Origin: Candidatus Latescibacterota bacterium
GTDB lineage: Bacteria; Latescibacterota; 4484-107
NCBI GenBank assembly: GCA_030613045.1
Contig: JAUWMS010000071.1
Span: 1 to 8,709 of the forward strand
Direction: 5' to 3'
DNA: 8,709 bases
Shown: piece by piece, positions 1-5,152 of the stretch
Numbering within the stretch: position 1 is the stretch's first letter
Layout of the letters: each line of letters opens with the position of its first letter
Made by a program: the position numbers and the translations under genes
Notes under the pieces: generated by a model
Databases searched by the model: none
The model's input: only the letters and a program-made list of their open reading frames with translations
What the model was told of the DNA's origin: nothing

Positions 1-2
1 TG

Positions 3-1028
3 TTGGAGTCCATTGGCGAGGAGGATTCGGAGGACGTCAAGGAACTGCTTCAGCACGAGGAGGACACCGCCGGTCGTCTGATCGCGATGGAGATAGTGAG
101 CCTGCACGAGGGCGCTACGGTGGCACAGGCCATCGCGGCGATCCGGCGGGCCGCCGACCAGATCGAGGAGTTCTCCAACGTGTATGTCGTGGATACCGAA
201 GGACGATTGAAGGGCGTGCTTCCGTTGGCGCGTCTGTTGCGGAGTCCGTCGGATCGCTGGGTCGCCGTCGTTATGGAACGGGACGTGGCGCGTGTGCCGG
301 AGGGGATGGATCAGGAGGAAGTGGCGCACATTGTGCAAAAATACGATCTGGTATCTGTGCCGGTGGTGGACGAGATGGATCGTCTCGTGGGGCGCATCAC
401 CATAGACGACATTGTGGATGTGGTCGTGGAGGAGGCGTCGGAGGATATTCGGCGCATGGCCGGAACCGGGGACGAGGCGCTCCGGGAGGATTCCGCGTTT
501 CGGGTGGCGGGTGTGCGTCTGCCGTGGATCCTGATCAGCCTCCTCGGCGGCGTGCTTTCGGGATCGGTGATCGGTGCGTTCCGGGGGCCGCTTTCGTCTT
601 TTCTGCCCCTGGCCATTTTCATCCCCATTATCACCGCGATGGGCGGCAACATCGGCATTCAGTCGGCTTCCCTGACCGTGCGCGGATTGGCGCTCGGAGA
701 GATTGACGCGTATGAGATCTGGAAGCGGCTTTTCCGCGAGCTTCGGGTGGGCATAGTGATGGGGCTGGTATGCGGAGGATCGGGCGGACTGATCGCGCTG
801 TTCTGGGAGAGCAATGCGGCGCTGGGATTCGTGGTGGGTGTGGCGATGGGGTCGGCGATCATGGTGGCGGCCACGATGGGGACGTTTGCGCCCATTGTCT
901 TCAAAAAACTGGGCATTGATCCGGCCATTGCCACCGGCCCTTTCGTGACGATGTCCAATGACATCATCGGACTGATCATCTACTTCGGCATTGCTACGCT
1001 GATGCGGGATTGGTTAGTAAAACCTTAG
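3..1028 (+). CDS. mgtE: Magnesium transporter MgtE, C-terminal part (5' end outside window)
   Basis: MgtE is a homodimeric inner-membrane Mg2+ channel gated by cytoplasmic Mg2+. The visible 341 residues begin near the end of the cytoplasmic N domain (a DTAG motif at about 21-24). Two CBS domains follow at roughly 29-85 and 90-145, then the connecting plug helix and a membrane domain of about five hydrophobic segments from residue 174 to the end. The pore signature GGNIGIQSAS lies at 214-223. The last segment carries GPFVTMSNDIIG (312-323), whose Asp320 fits the conserved pore aspartate. The reading frame is open to the window edge, and the TTG at base 3 is internal rather than the true start, since most of the N domain is missing. 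The gene ends with TAG, seven bases before an inverted-repeat element that fills the spacer to recO. Family assignment is firm; in vivo substrate is inferred from the family. Confidence 0.95.
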   Translation: MESIGEEDSEDVKELLQHEEDTAGRLIAMEIVSLHEGATVAQAIAAIRRAADQIEEFSNVYVVDTEGRLKGVLPLARLLRSPSDRWVAVVMERDVARVPEGMDQEEVAHIVQKYDLVSVPVVDEMDRLVGRITIDDIVDVVVEEASEDIRRMAGTGDEALREDSAFRVAGVRLPWILISLLGGVLSGSVIGAFRGPLSSFLPLAIFIPIITAMGGNIGIQSASLTVRGLALGEIDAYEIWKRLFRELRVGIVMGLVCGGSGGLIALFWESNAALGFVVGVAMGSAIMVAATMGTFAPIVFKKLGIDPAIATGPFVTMSNDIIGLIIYFGIATLMRDWLVKP

Positions 1029-1035
1029 ATTTCTT

Positions 1036-1170
1036 ACCGCAAAGCCGCAAGGACGCAAAGAACTTCAAGCCAGGAAGCGGCTAAGGCTGAGAACATCCAA
1101 TCCTGCCGTTCTCAACCTCACCCTCAACCTTAAGCTGTTTTTCCCTTTGCGTCCTTTGCGCCTTTGCGGT
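1036..1170. repeat. Compound inverted repeat filling the mgtE-recO spacer (element A)
   Basis: The outer arms are 1036-1060 and 1145-1170. The reverse complement of the right arm matches the left with one substitution and one single-base gap. The arms consist of the word CGCAAAGG repeated about three times. Nested inside is a second, unrelated pair of word-like arms: a GGCTAAGGCTGAGAAC-type stretch at about 1079-1094 faces CTCAAC/CTCACC hexamers at about 1108-1134. The element starts seven bases after the mgtE stop and ends about 20 bases before the recO ATG. It could fold as a long RNA hairpin or be a small non-autonomous element. No open frame is visible within it. It resembles the element at 7905-8024 in outer-arm sequence and layout. 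Confidence 0.85.
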
Positions 1171-1189
1171 GTGGATTGTGATCTTGAAG

Positions 1190-1960
1190 ATGGCACTCTG
1201 CAAAACAGAAGCGGTGGTGCTCCGAAGCATCAAGTGGTCGGAAACGAGCAGGATCGTCACGCTCTATACCCTCGAATTCGGAAAAATCAAGGTGGTGGCT
1301 AAGGGGGCGCGGCGGCCCAAAAGCCAGTTCGGAGCCAGCTTAGAGCCGATCACGCACAGCGCGGCGGTGTTCTATCGGAAGGAAGGACGCGATCTGCACA
1401 CCTTGAGCCAGTGCGACTCGATCGCGGCTTTCCCGAAGCTCAAATCCGACCTGAGTACGCTCACTTACGCCAGTGCCGTGTGCGAATTGATGGATCGGCT
1501 GATCACGGGGGAGGATCCGAATCGCCCTCTGTTCCGGGCGTTGGTGGAGACGCTCGGCGGGATCGAGGAGGGCGCGGCGGCGGATGCGGAAAAATTCCTG
1601 TGGCGGTTTCAGCTTCACCTGGCGGCTTTTTTGGGGTATCGTCCGGAATTCGGAACCTGCGTCCAATGCGGAGCGGCTCTTGAGGGGGTCCGAGTCGCTT
1701 TCAGTTTTGCGCTCGGGGGCACGCTGTGTGACCGGTGCGCGGGCGAAGGCGCTTCGATCCTTTCCATTCACATGGGCACGGCCAAATTTCTTTTTCATCT
1801 CCAGCGTGTGCGCCCGAATCGCGTGCATTCTTTGAAGAGTCTTCCGCGGCTGGCTGAGGAGATTCGTCCTCTGCTCGGGAGATTCCTGGCAGCCCACACG
1901 GAGGATCATCGGGGGCGGCGGTCGCTGGATTTTCTGGAGCAGGTGAAGAAGGTTGGATAA
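1190..1960 (+). CDS. recO: DNA repair protein RecO
   Basis: RecO works with RecF and RecR to load RecA onto SSB-coated single-stranded DNA and anneals complementary strands during recombinational repair. From the ATG at 1190 the protein is 256 residues, normal for the family. It opens with the typical LCKTEAVVLRS strand of the N-terminal OB fold (KVVAKGARRPKS at about 34-45) and continues into an all-helical C-terminal domain. A zinc-finger-like cysteine set is present as CxxC at 157/160 and CxxC at 180/183, as in many RecO proteins. I prefer ATG 1190 to GTG 1169: homologues begin a few residues before the conserved KTE motif, and GTG 1169 lies in the arm of repeat element A. No strong Shine-Dalgarno sequence precedes either start. 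The gene follows mgtE on the same strand, 161 bases downstream. Confidence 0.93.
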   Translation: MALCKTEAVVLRSIKWSETSRIVTLYTLEFGKIKVVAKGARRPKSQFGASLEPITHSAAVFYRKEGRDLHTLSQCDSIAAFPKLKSDLSTLTYASAVCELMDRLITGEDPNRPLFRALVETLGGIEEGAAADAEKFLWRFQLHLAAFLGYRPEFGTCVQCGAALEGVRVAFSFALGGTLCDRCAGEGASILSIHMGTAKFLFHLQRVRPNRVHSLKSLPRLAEEIRPLLGRFLAAHTEDHRGRRSLDFLEQVKKVG

Positions 1961-2017
1961 ATTGCCAAAATTGCCTGACTGCCAGCGACACAATTTCATA
2001 TTTTTCTGCCGCTTGTC

Positions 2018-2092
2018 CGGAATTCAGGCTTTATCCTTTCAGTTGGGGCAGGCGTTTCCTCCTCAGAATGAAAGGCTAAAGCCTGAATTCCG
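2018..2092. repeat. Near-perfect 24-base inverted repeat downstream of recO
   Basis: The arms at 2018-2041 and 2069-2092 are complementary at 23 of 24 positions, with a 27-base loop. Each arm contains GAATTCAGGCTTTA or its variant. It could act as a terminator-like stem after recO, 58 bases past the stop, but no T-tract follows. The quality of the pairing suggests a recent origin or selection to keep the stem. Confidence 0.85.
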
Positions 2093-2132
2093 ATAGAAGA
2101 AAAAACGCAGACGCTTTGTGCAAATTACGTAG

Positions 2133-2416
2133 CCTGCATTATTCATAAACTTTAGCTATGAAGGCCGGAAATTCAGGATGCCAAATAAACCCGTAAACGG
2201 GTAACTCCGACACCCGGTGAGCCGGAGGCCAATAGAGAGACGGAGTTCCCGCTTTAGCGGTCTATAACCTGGATTATTCGCAAATCTGTGATCTCATGCC
2301 CAGTTTCAGGCTTTACTCAAGCCTTCTCGAAAATTGAGTTTTGAGACCAAAAACTTAAAATGCCTTGGCACACAAGTGTAAGGAAAAATTCTGTCCGAAT
2401 TCATGAATAATGCAGG
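2133..2416. repeat. Widely spaced inverted repeat bracketing the recO-ispF spacer
   Basis: CCTGCATTATTCAT at 2133-2146 is the exact reverse complement of 2403-2416, giving a 14-base perfect match 256 bases apart. A direct, imperfect copy of the left arm lies inside at about 2268-2281. The word GCAGACG also occurs just outside both arms (about 2107 and 2429) as a direct repeat. This layout recalls a MITE with terminal inverted repeats, but without a target-site duplication or a second genomic copy that remains a guess. Confidence 0.6.
2191..2260. repeat. Inverted repeat whose arms are themselves small hairpins
   Basis: The left arm (about 2190-2209) and right arm (2241-2260) pair imperfectly over about 20 bases around a shared ACTCCG/CGGAGT end. 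Each arm also contains its own short palindrome: CCCGTAAACGGG at 2190-2201 and CCGCTTTAGCGG at 2249-2260. The region can therefore form either one long stem or two small ones. It is non-coding and lies within the mosaic between recO and ispF. Confidence 0.7.
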
Positions 2417-2455
2417 GTAGAGGTTTTTGCAGACGTATTATCAAAGGAACCAGTT

Positions 2456-2941
2456 ATGGAACTGCGCGTAGGACAGGGCTACGATGTGCACCGCCTGGTG
2501 GAAGGACGAAAGCTGATTCTCGGAGGGGCGGAAATTCCGTTTGAGAAGGGATTGTTGGGCCATTCGGATGCGGATGTGCTGTGTCACGCCATTGCCGATG
2601 CGATTTTGGGTGCGTTGGCGCTTGGGGATATCGGCGGCCATTTTCCGGATTCCGATCCGGCGTATCAGGGGATGTCGAGTCTGGAGCTTTTGCGACGGGT
2701 GGTGGAACGGGTGATCCCGGAAAATGCGCGGATCGTCAATGTGGACGCGACGGTGGTGGCGCAGCGGCCCAGGGTTGCCCCTTACATCCCGGCGATGCGG
2801 GCGCGTCTTGCGAAGGTGTTGAGGGTGTCCGTGGATCGGATCTCCGTAAAAGCTACCACCACGGAGGGATTGGGATTTGAGGGCTTGGGCGAGGGCATCT
2901 CGGCGCAGGCAGTGGTTTTGGTTAAATTGATTGATTCGTAG
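2456..2941 (+). CDS. ispF: 2-C-methyl-D-erythritol 2,4-cyclodiphosphate synthase
   Basis: IspF converts CDP-methylerythritol 2-phosphate into the cyclic diphosphate MEcPP, releasing CMP, in the cytosolic MEP route to isoprenoids. The 161-residue length is normal for this homotrimeric enzyme. The signature GYDVHRL is at the N terminus, giving metal ligands Asp10 and His12, with the third ligand His44 in [14 protein letters not shown]. The GHSDAD (35-40) and GGHFPDSDP (60-68) motifs and the nucleotide-binding [12 protein letters not shown] stretch near the C terminus are all present. The ATG is supported by AAAGGA at 2443-2448, seven bases upstream. No ispD is visible beside it. A strong palindrome begins six bases after its TAG stop and separates it from the DedA gene. 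Identification is secure. Confidence 0.97.
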   Translation: MELRVGQGYDVHRLVEGRKLILGGAEIPFEKGLLGHSDADVLCHAIADAILGALALGDIGGHFPDSDPAYQGMSSLELLRRVVERVIPENARIVNVDATVVAQRPRVAPYIPAMRARLAKVLRVSVDRISVKATTTEGLGFEGLGEGISAQAVVLVKLIDS

Positions 2942-2946
2942 GGAGT

Positions 2947-2979
2947 AACCTCCCGCAGGTTGTCAACCTGCGGGAGGTT
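2947..2979. terminator. Perfect palindrome between ispF and dedA, possible terminator or REP-like unit
   Basis: Bases 2947-2962 and 2964-2979 are perfectly complementary around one central base, so RNA would form a 15-pair stem with a three-base loop. The stem core is CCTCCCGCAGG / CCTGCGGGAGG. It begins six bases after the ispF stop. Only three T follow, so it is not a textbook intrinsic terminator, and the DedA ribosome binding site follows 21 bases later. A repetitive extragenic palindrome or mRNA-stabilising stem is equally plausible. Confidence 0.7.
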
Positions 2980-3000
2980 TGAGACGCGGAATCGCGGTAG

Positions 3001-3007
3001 AAAGGAG
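3001..3007 (+). promoter_or_regulatory. Ribosome binding site that fixes the TTG start of dedA
   Basis: AAAGGAG lies eight bases before TTG 3016. An in-frame TAG at 2998-3000 excludes any longer N terminus, so TTG 3016 is the first usable start and has a good Shine-Dalgarno sequence. Confidence 0.8.
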
Positions 3008-3015
3008 CGGACAGC

Positions 3016-3645
3016 TTGGGATTTTTGGGGCAACTTTTGGATTGGTTTTTGGGCTTGGACCCGCAATGGATGTATCCGATGCTTTTCATCAGTGCGTTCA
3101 TAGAGAACATCTTTCCGCTTGCCCCGGGGGATACGGTGACGGTTCTGGGCGCGTATCTTGTGGGACGGGGAAGCCTGGAATTGATCCCGGTGATCGCTAC
3201 CACGGTCTTGGGGAGCCTGGCGGGCTTTATGACGATCTACTATATTGCGTACACGAGAGGCCAGGCGTTTTTCAATAAGCATATGCACCGTATTCTTTCC
3301 GAGAAGCATATACGAAGGGCGGAGCGATGGATCGGGCGATATGGGGATCGGGTGATTCTGATCAATCGTTTTCTGGCCGGTCTGCGATCTACCGTGGCGG
3401 TGTTTGCCGGCATGAGCGGGCTGCGGCCGCGACGCGTGCTTTTGTATTCCTTAGTGAGTATTCTGGTGTGGAACGGAATCCTGATCTACGCCGGGTTTCT
3501 CGTGGGATCGAATTGGTGCGTGGTTATCGGATTCCTCAAGACGTATAACCGGATTGTGTGGATTTTGATTCTAATGGTCTTGCTCGGCGCTGCTGGGCTG
3601 ATCTTCTGGAGAAAAAGACGGGCAAGTGAGAAAGTGGGAAGGTGA
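3016..3645 (+). CDS. DedA-family membrane protein (VTT domain)
   Basis: DedA proteins are polytopic inner-membrane proteins of the VTT superfamily; some members flip undecaprenyl phosphate or phospholipids across the membrane. This 209-residue protein is of normal size. It has hydrophobic stretches at about 18-45, 55-80, 140-170 and 180-198. It carries the family hallmarks: an acidic motif FIENIFPLAPGD with Glu30 and Asp39, and the arginine motif INRFLAGLRS with Arg118 and Arg124. The start is a TTG backed by a good ribosome binding site. The last residues (SEKVGR) and the TGA stop are encoded by the first bases of a tandem GTGAGAAAGTGGGA repeat, so the natural C terminus may have been altered by that repeat. 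The gene lies 74 bases after ispF and upstream of ddl. A lipid-carrier role would suit the cell-wall neighbour, but the substrate cannot be told from sequence. Confidence 0.9.
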   Translation: MGFLGQLLDWFLGLDPQWMYPMLFISAFIENIFPLAPGDTVTVLGAYLVGRGSLELIPVIATTVLGSLAGFMTIYYIAYTRGQAFFNKHMHRILSEKHIRRAERWIGRYGDRVILINRFLAGLRSTVAVFAGMSGLRPRRVLLYSLVSILVWNGILIYAGFLVGSNWCVVIGFLKTYNRIVWILILMVLLGAAGLIFWRKRRASEKVGR

Positions 3646-3655
3646 GAAAGTGGGA
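3624..3655. repeat. Tandem direct repeat overlapping the dedA stop codon
   Basis: Two copies of a 16-base unit (core GTGAGAAAGTGGGA) lie at 3624-3639 and 3640-3655, differing at one position. The dedA TGA stop is inside the second copy, so the repeat supplies the end of the protein. GGTGAG at 3641-3646 is complementary to CTCACC within the array at 3733-3767 on the other side of the spacer. Confidence 0.85.
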
Positions 3656-3669
3656 GTCTATTCCGCTTC

Positions 3670-3722
3670 TTGAAACATTTTGGGAACGGTCGAGCAATCG
3701 GGGCGCTATTACCCAATTTCAA
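3670..3722. repeat. Interrupted inverted repeat in the dedA-ddl spacer
   Basis: TTGAAA (3670-3675) pairs with TTTCAA (3717-3722), and TTGGG (3680-3684) pairs with CCCAA (3712-3716), giving an 11-pair stem with a four-base bulge. A second six-pair stem, CGGGGC/GCCCCG at 3699-3704 and 3725-3730, overlaps it and would compete. No gene is visible in this 138-base spacer. Confidence 0.55.
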
Positions 3723-3732
3723 ATGCCCCGCC

Positions 3733-3767
3733 ACCAATCACCAATCACTACTCACCAGTCACCAGTA
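3733..3767. repeat. Heptamer array just upstream of the ddl ribosome binding site
   Basis: There are five consecutive seven-base units: ACCAATC twice, ACTACTC, ACCAGTC, and a last unit ACCAGTA. The array ends four bases before the purine-rich ribosome binding site of ddl (AAGAGGAG, about 3772-3779). The seven-base period is the same as in the unrelated array at 4807-4848. Confidence 0.85.
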
Positions 3768-3783
3768 ATGGAAGAGGAGACGT

Positions 3784-4812
3784 ATGAAGGTTGCGGTGTT
3801 GATGGGAGGGCATTCGACGGAGCGGGAGGTGTCGTTGGCGACGGGGAAAGGGATTGCGAAGGCGCTTGAATCCATCGGGCATGAGGTGGTTCGGCTTGAT
3901 ATCGCTTCGGATGAGCAGTCGTCGTTTCCCGAATGGAAGGTGCTGGACAAGAGGACGGAGGCGGGAAGACGGAGCACGGAGGCAAACGGTCCGCTTTTTC
4001 CTGTTCCCCCGGAGGGAGATAATGGGGGGGGCTCCCCCTCGGGGCGGGGATGGGAAGGGAGATTGGATCTGGTCTTCATCGCCCTGCACGGAGGCTTTGG
4101 GGAGAACGGGGGGATTCAGGCGTTGCTGGAGATGATGGGGATGCCCTATACGGGATCGGGGCCATTGGCCAGCGCGATGGCGATGGATAAGGACGTGTCC
4201 AAGCGCCTGTTTCAACAGGCGGGGGTTCTTACGGCTCCGTGGTTTTCCATCGGAAGGGACGACGATGCCGCGGTCGTTGCGGAGCGGATCGTCGGGGCAT
4301 TTGGATTCCCGTGTGTAGTCAAGCCGAACGATCAGGGATCCACCGTGGGACTGACCATCGTGGATCGGCCGGAGGAGGTTCGGGATGCGGTGGCGCTGGC
4401 TTTCAAATACAGTGAAGAGGCGCTCATCGAGCGGTATATCCCCGGTCGGGAGTTGACTGTGGCGATCCTCGGGGATGAGGCGCTTCCGGTGGTGGAAATC
4501 CATCCCGAGCACGAGGTCTATGATTACGCGTGCAAATACAGGAAGGGATTGAGTGCGTACACGGTTCCGGCGGAAATTCCAAAAGCGGTGGAGCAAGAGA
4601 TCCAGTCCGAGGCGCTAAAGGCGTTTCGGGCGCTGAAATGCAAAGGATACGGGCGGGTGGATTTTCGCTTTGATCCGGAGGCGGGCCTTTTCTGTTTGGA
4701 GGTGAACTCCCTGCCGGGGATGACGGAGACCAGCCTCGTTCCCAAAGCAGCCCGGGCCGCGGGGCTTTCGTTTGAACAGTTGGTGGGGCGAATTATGGAG
4801 TTGGCTACGTAA
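3784..4812 (+). CDS. ddl: D-alanine--D-alanine ligase with an in-frame repeat-encoded insertion
   Basis: Ddl joins two D-alanines using ATP, making the dipeptide that MurF adds to the peptidoglycan precursor in the cytosol. The N-terminal motif GGHSTEREVSL gives catalytic Glu15. HGGFGENGGIQ (102-112) matches the HGxxGEDGxxQ signature. The ATP-grasp domain follows with VVKPNDQGSTVG, the omega-loop CKYRKG (250-255), and Mg2+ ligands Asp293, Glu306 and Asn308 in GYGRVDFRFD and LEVNSLPGMT. The protein has 342 residues against about 306 for E. coli DdlB. The excess lies at about residues 54-93, between the second strand and VFIALHG, where the peptide is low-complexity and encoded by a word repeat plus palindrome. 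ATG 3784 is preceded by AAGAGGAG. The final Thr codon and TAA stop belong to a heptamer array. The catalytic residues are intact, so the enzyme may still work with a surface loop added. Confidence 0.95.
   Translation: MKVAVLMGGHSTEREVSLATGKGIAKALESIGHEVVRLDIASDEQSSFPEWKVLDKRTEAGRRSTEANGPLFPVPPEGDNGGGSPSGRGWEGRLDLVFIALHGGFGENGGIQALLEMMGMPYTGSGPLASAMAMDKDVSKRLFQQAGVLTAPWFSIGRDDDAAVVAERIVGAFGFPCVVKPNDQGSTVGLTIVDRPEEVRDAVALAFKYSEEALIERYIPGRELTVAILGDEALPVVEIHPEHEVYDYACKYRKGLSAYTVPAEIPKAVEQEIQSEALKAFRALKCKGYGRVDFRFDPEAGLFCLEVNSLPGMTETSLVPKAARAAGLSFEQLVGRIMELAT
3943..4062. repeat. Word repeat and palindrome inserted in frame within ddl
   Basis: This stretch encodes roughly residues 54-93 of Ddl and is absent from typical Ddl proteins, judged from E. 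coli DdlB. It begins with seven-base words: GACGGAG, GCGGGAA, GACGGAG, CACGGAG at 3954-3981. It continues with a G/C-rich inverted repeat, about 4007-4018 against 4032-4044 (CCCCGGAGGGAG facing CTCCCCCTCGGGG). Eight consecutive G lie at 4024-4031, in and beside the loop. The style matches the spacer repeats of this window, while the surrounding ddl sequence is ordinary coding DNA. The boundaries are approximate, and the inserted length must be a multiple of three because the frame stays open. Confidence 0.7.
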
Positions 4813-4848
4813 AACGTAAAACGTGAAACGTGAAACGTAAAACGTGAC
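4807..4848. repeat. ACGTRAA heptamer array starting at the ddl stop codon
   Basis: Six consecutive seven-base units (ACGTAAA, ACGTAAA, ACGTGAA, ACGTGAA, ACGTAAA, ACGTGAC) begin with the last codon and TAA stop of ddl. The inverse-complement words reappear at 5121-5140 just before the cysS ribosome binding site, so this array is the left arm of an inverted repeat spanning the whole ddl-cysS spacer. Confidence 0.9.
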
Positions 4849-4923
4849 CTGTAACCGACATTGAGCAGATTTACGCCAGTTTTTTCTTTAATCCCTTACT
4901 TGGCATAACCCATACAGTTTGAG

Positions 4924-4955
4924 GTTGGTTCGGGATTTTGTAATCCCGGACCAAC
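4924..4955. repeat. Strong 14-pair hairpin in the ddl-cysS spacer
   Basis: GTTGGTTCGGGATT (4924-4937) pairs with AATCCCGGACCAAC (4942-4955) around a TTGT loop. The only non-Watson-Crick pair is one G-U, which RNA tolerates on the + strand. It may be a terminator-like stem between ddl and cysS, although no T-tract follows. It could also be one more palindromic repeat unit. Confidence 0.75.
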
Positions 4956-5120
4956 ATGCATGTCGTCCTTGTCACGAGGACCGAAATTCACCCTTCAGGG
5001 TTTCAATTGGACGAGGCGATTTTTATCGGACTGCCTCGACTCGATGACGCAGAGCGTCGGGGAGGGCGTTACCACGCAGGCGCCTGGCACCGAGATGAAA
5101 ATTTAACCCGGGAGTGACCG

Positions 5121-5140
5121 TTCACGCATCACGTTTCACG
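5121..5140. repeat. Right arm of the ddl-cysS inverted heptamer repeat
   Basis: Read on the - strand this is CGTGAAA, CGTGATG, CGTGAA, the same heptamer family as 4807-4848 in opposite orientation. Its last base is also the first G of the cysS ribosome binding site GGAGGG (5140-5145). Confidence 0.75.
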
Positions 5141-5152
5141 GAGGGCCTATCT

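Larger units (their letters stand above)
1961..2455. other. Non-coding recO-ispF spacer made of nested short repeats
   Basis: This 495-base stretch is more AT-rich than its neighbours and holds no credible gene. It is a mosaic of at least three inverted repeats, listed separately (2018-2092, 2133-2416, 2191-2260), plus direct word copies. TTCAGGCTTTA occurs at 2023-2033 and again at 2305-2315, and a degenerate relative lies at about 2164-2177. CCTGCATTATTC at 2133 has a relative, CCTGGATTATTC, at 2268. A small hairpin AGGCTT/AAGCCT lies near 2308-2324. A possible -10 hexamer TATTAT at 2436-2441 precedes ispF, but I see no convincing -35. No tRNA, transposase fragment or conserved small ORF was recognised. 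It most resembles accumulated or decayed miniature elements. Confidence 0.75.
4813..5152. other. Non-coding ddl-cysS spacer with several hairpins
   Basis: No gene is seen in these 340 bases. Between the two heptamer arms lie a strong hairpin at 4924-4955 (listed separately) and several small palindromes: GTCCT/AGGAC at about 4965-4981, ACCCTTCAGGGT at 4990-5001, CGAGGC/GCCTCG at 5012-5038 and GACGC-AGA-GCGTC at 5046-5058. A further GTTACCACGCAGG-type imperfect stem lies at about 5069-5090. The stretch is built of unrelated short palindromes in series. A cysS promoter may lie here, but I could not identify a convincing -35/-10 pair, and I saw no T-box specifier arrangement. Confidence 0.7.

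Noticed and set aside
3..1028. mgtE as a truncated pseudogene
   Set aside because: The frame is open to the window edge and the visible domains are intact; the missing N domain is simply outside the window.
1169..1189. GTG start giving RecO seven extra residues
   Set aside because: The GTG lies in the arm of repeat element A and homologues begin close to the KTE motif, so ATG 1190 is preferred.
1961..2455. tRNA or insertion-sequence remnant in the long spacer
   Set aside because: I found no T-loop or acceptor pairing typical of tRNA and no transposase-like reading frame; only short repeats are visible.
3733..3767. Possible CRISPR or other phage-defence array in the heptamer tracts
   Set aside because: The units are contiguous seven-base words with no spacers, and no cas or other defence gene is present.
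3748..4596. 282-codon open frame on the - strand opposite ddl
   Set aside because: The + strand carries an intact Ddl with all catalytic motifs; the antisense product is Arg/Pro-rich and shows no family features.
5114..5152. Upstream GTG start for CysS
   Set aside because: The 13 added residues are encoded mostly by a repeat arm and the ribosome binding site itself; ATG 5153 has a proper GGAGGG and matches the family start.
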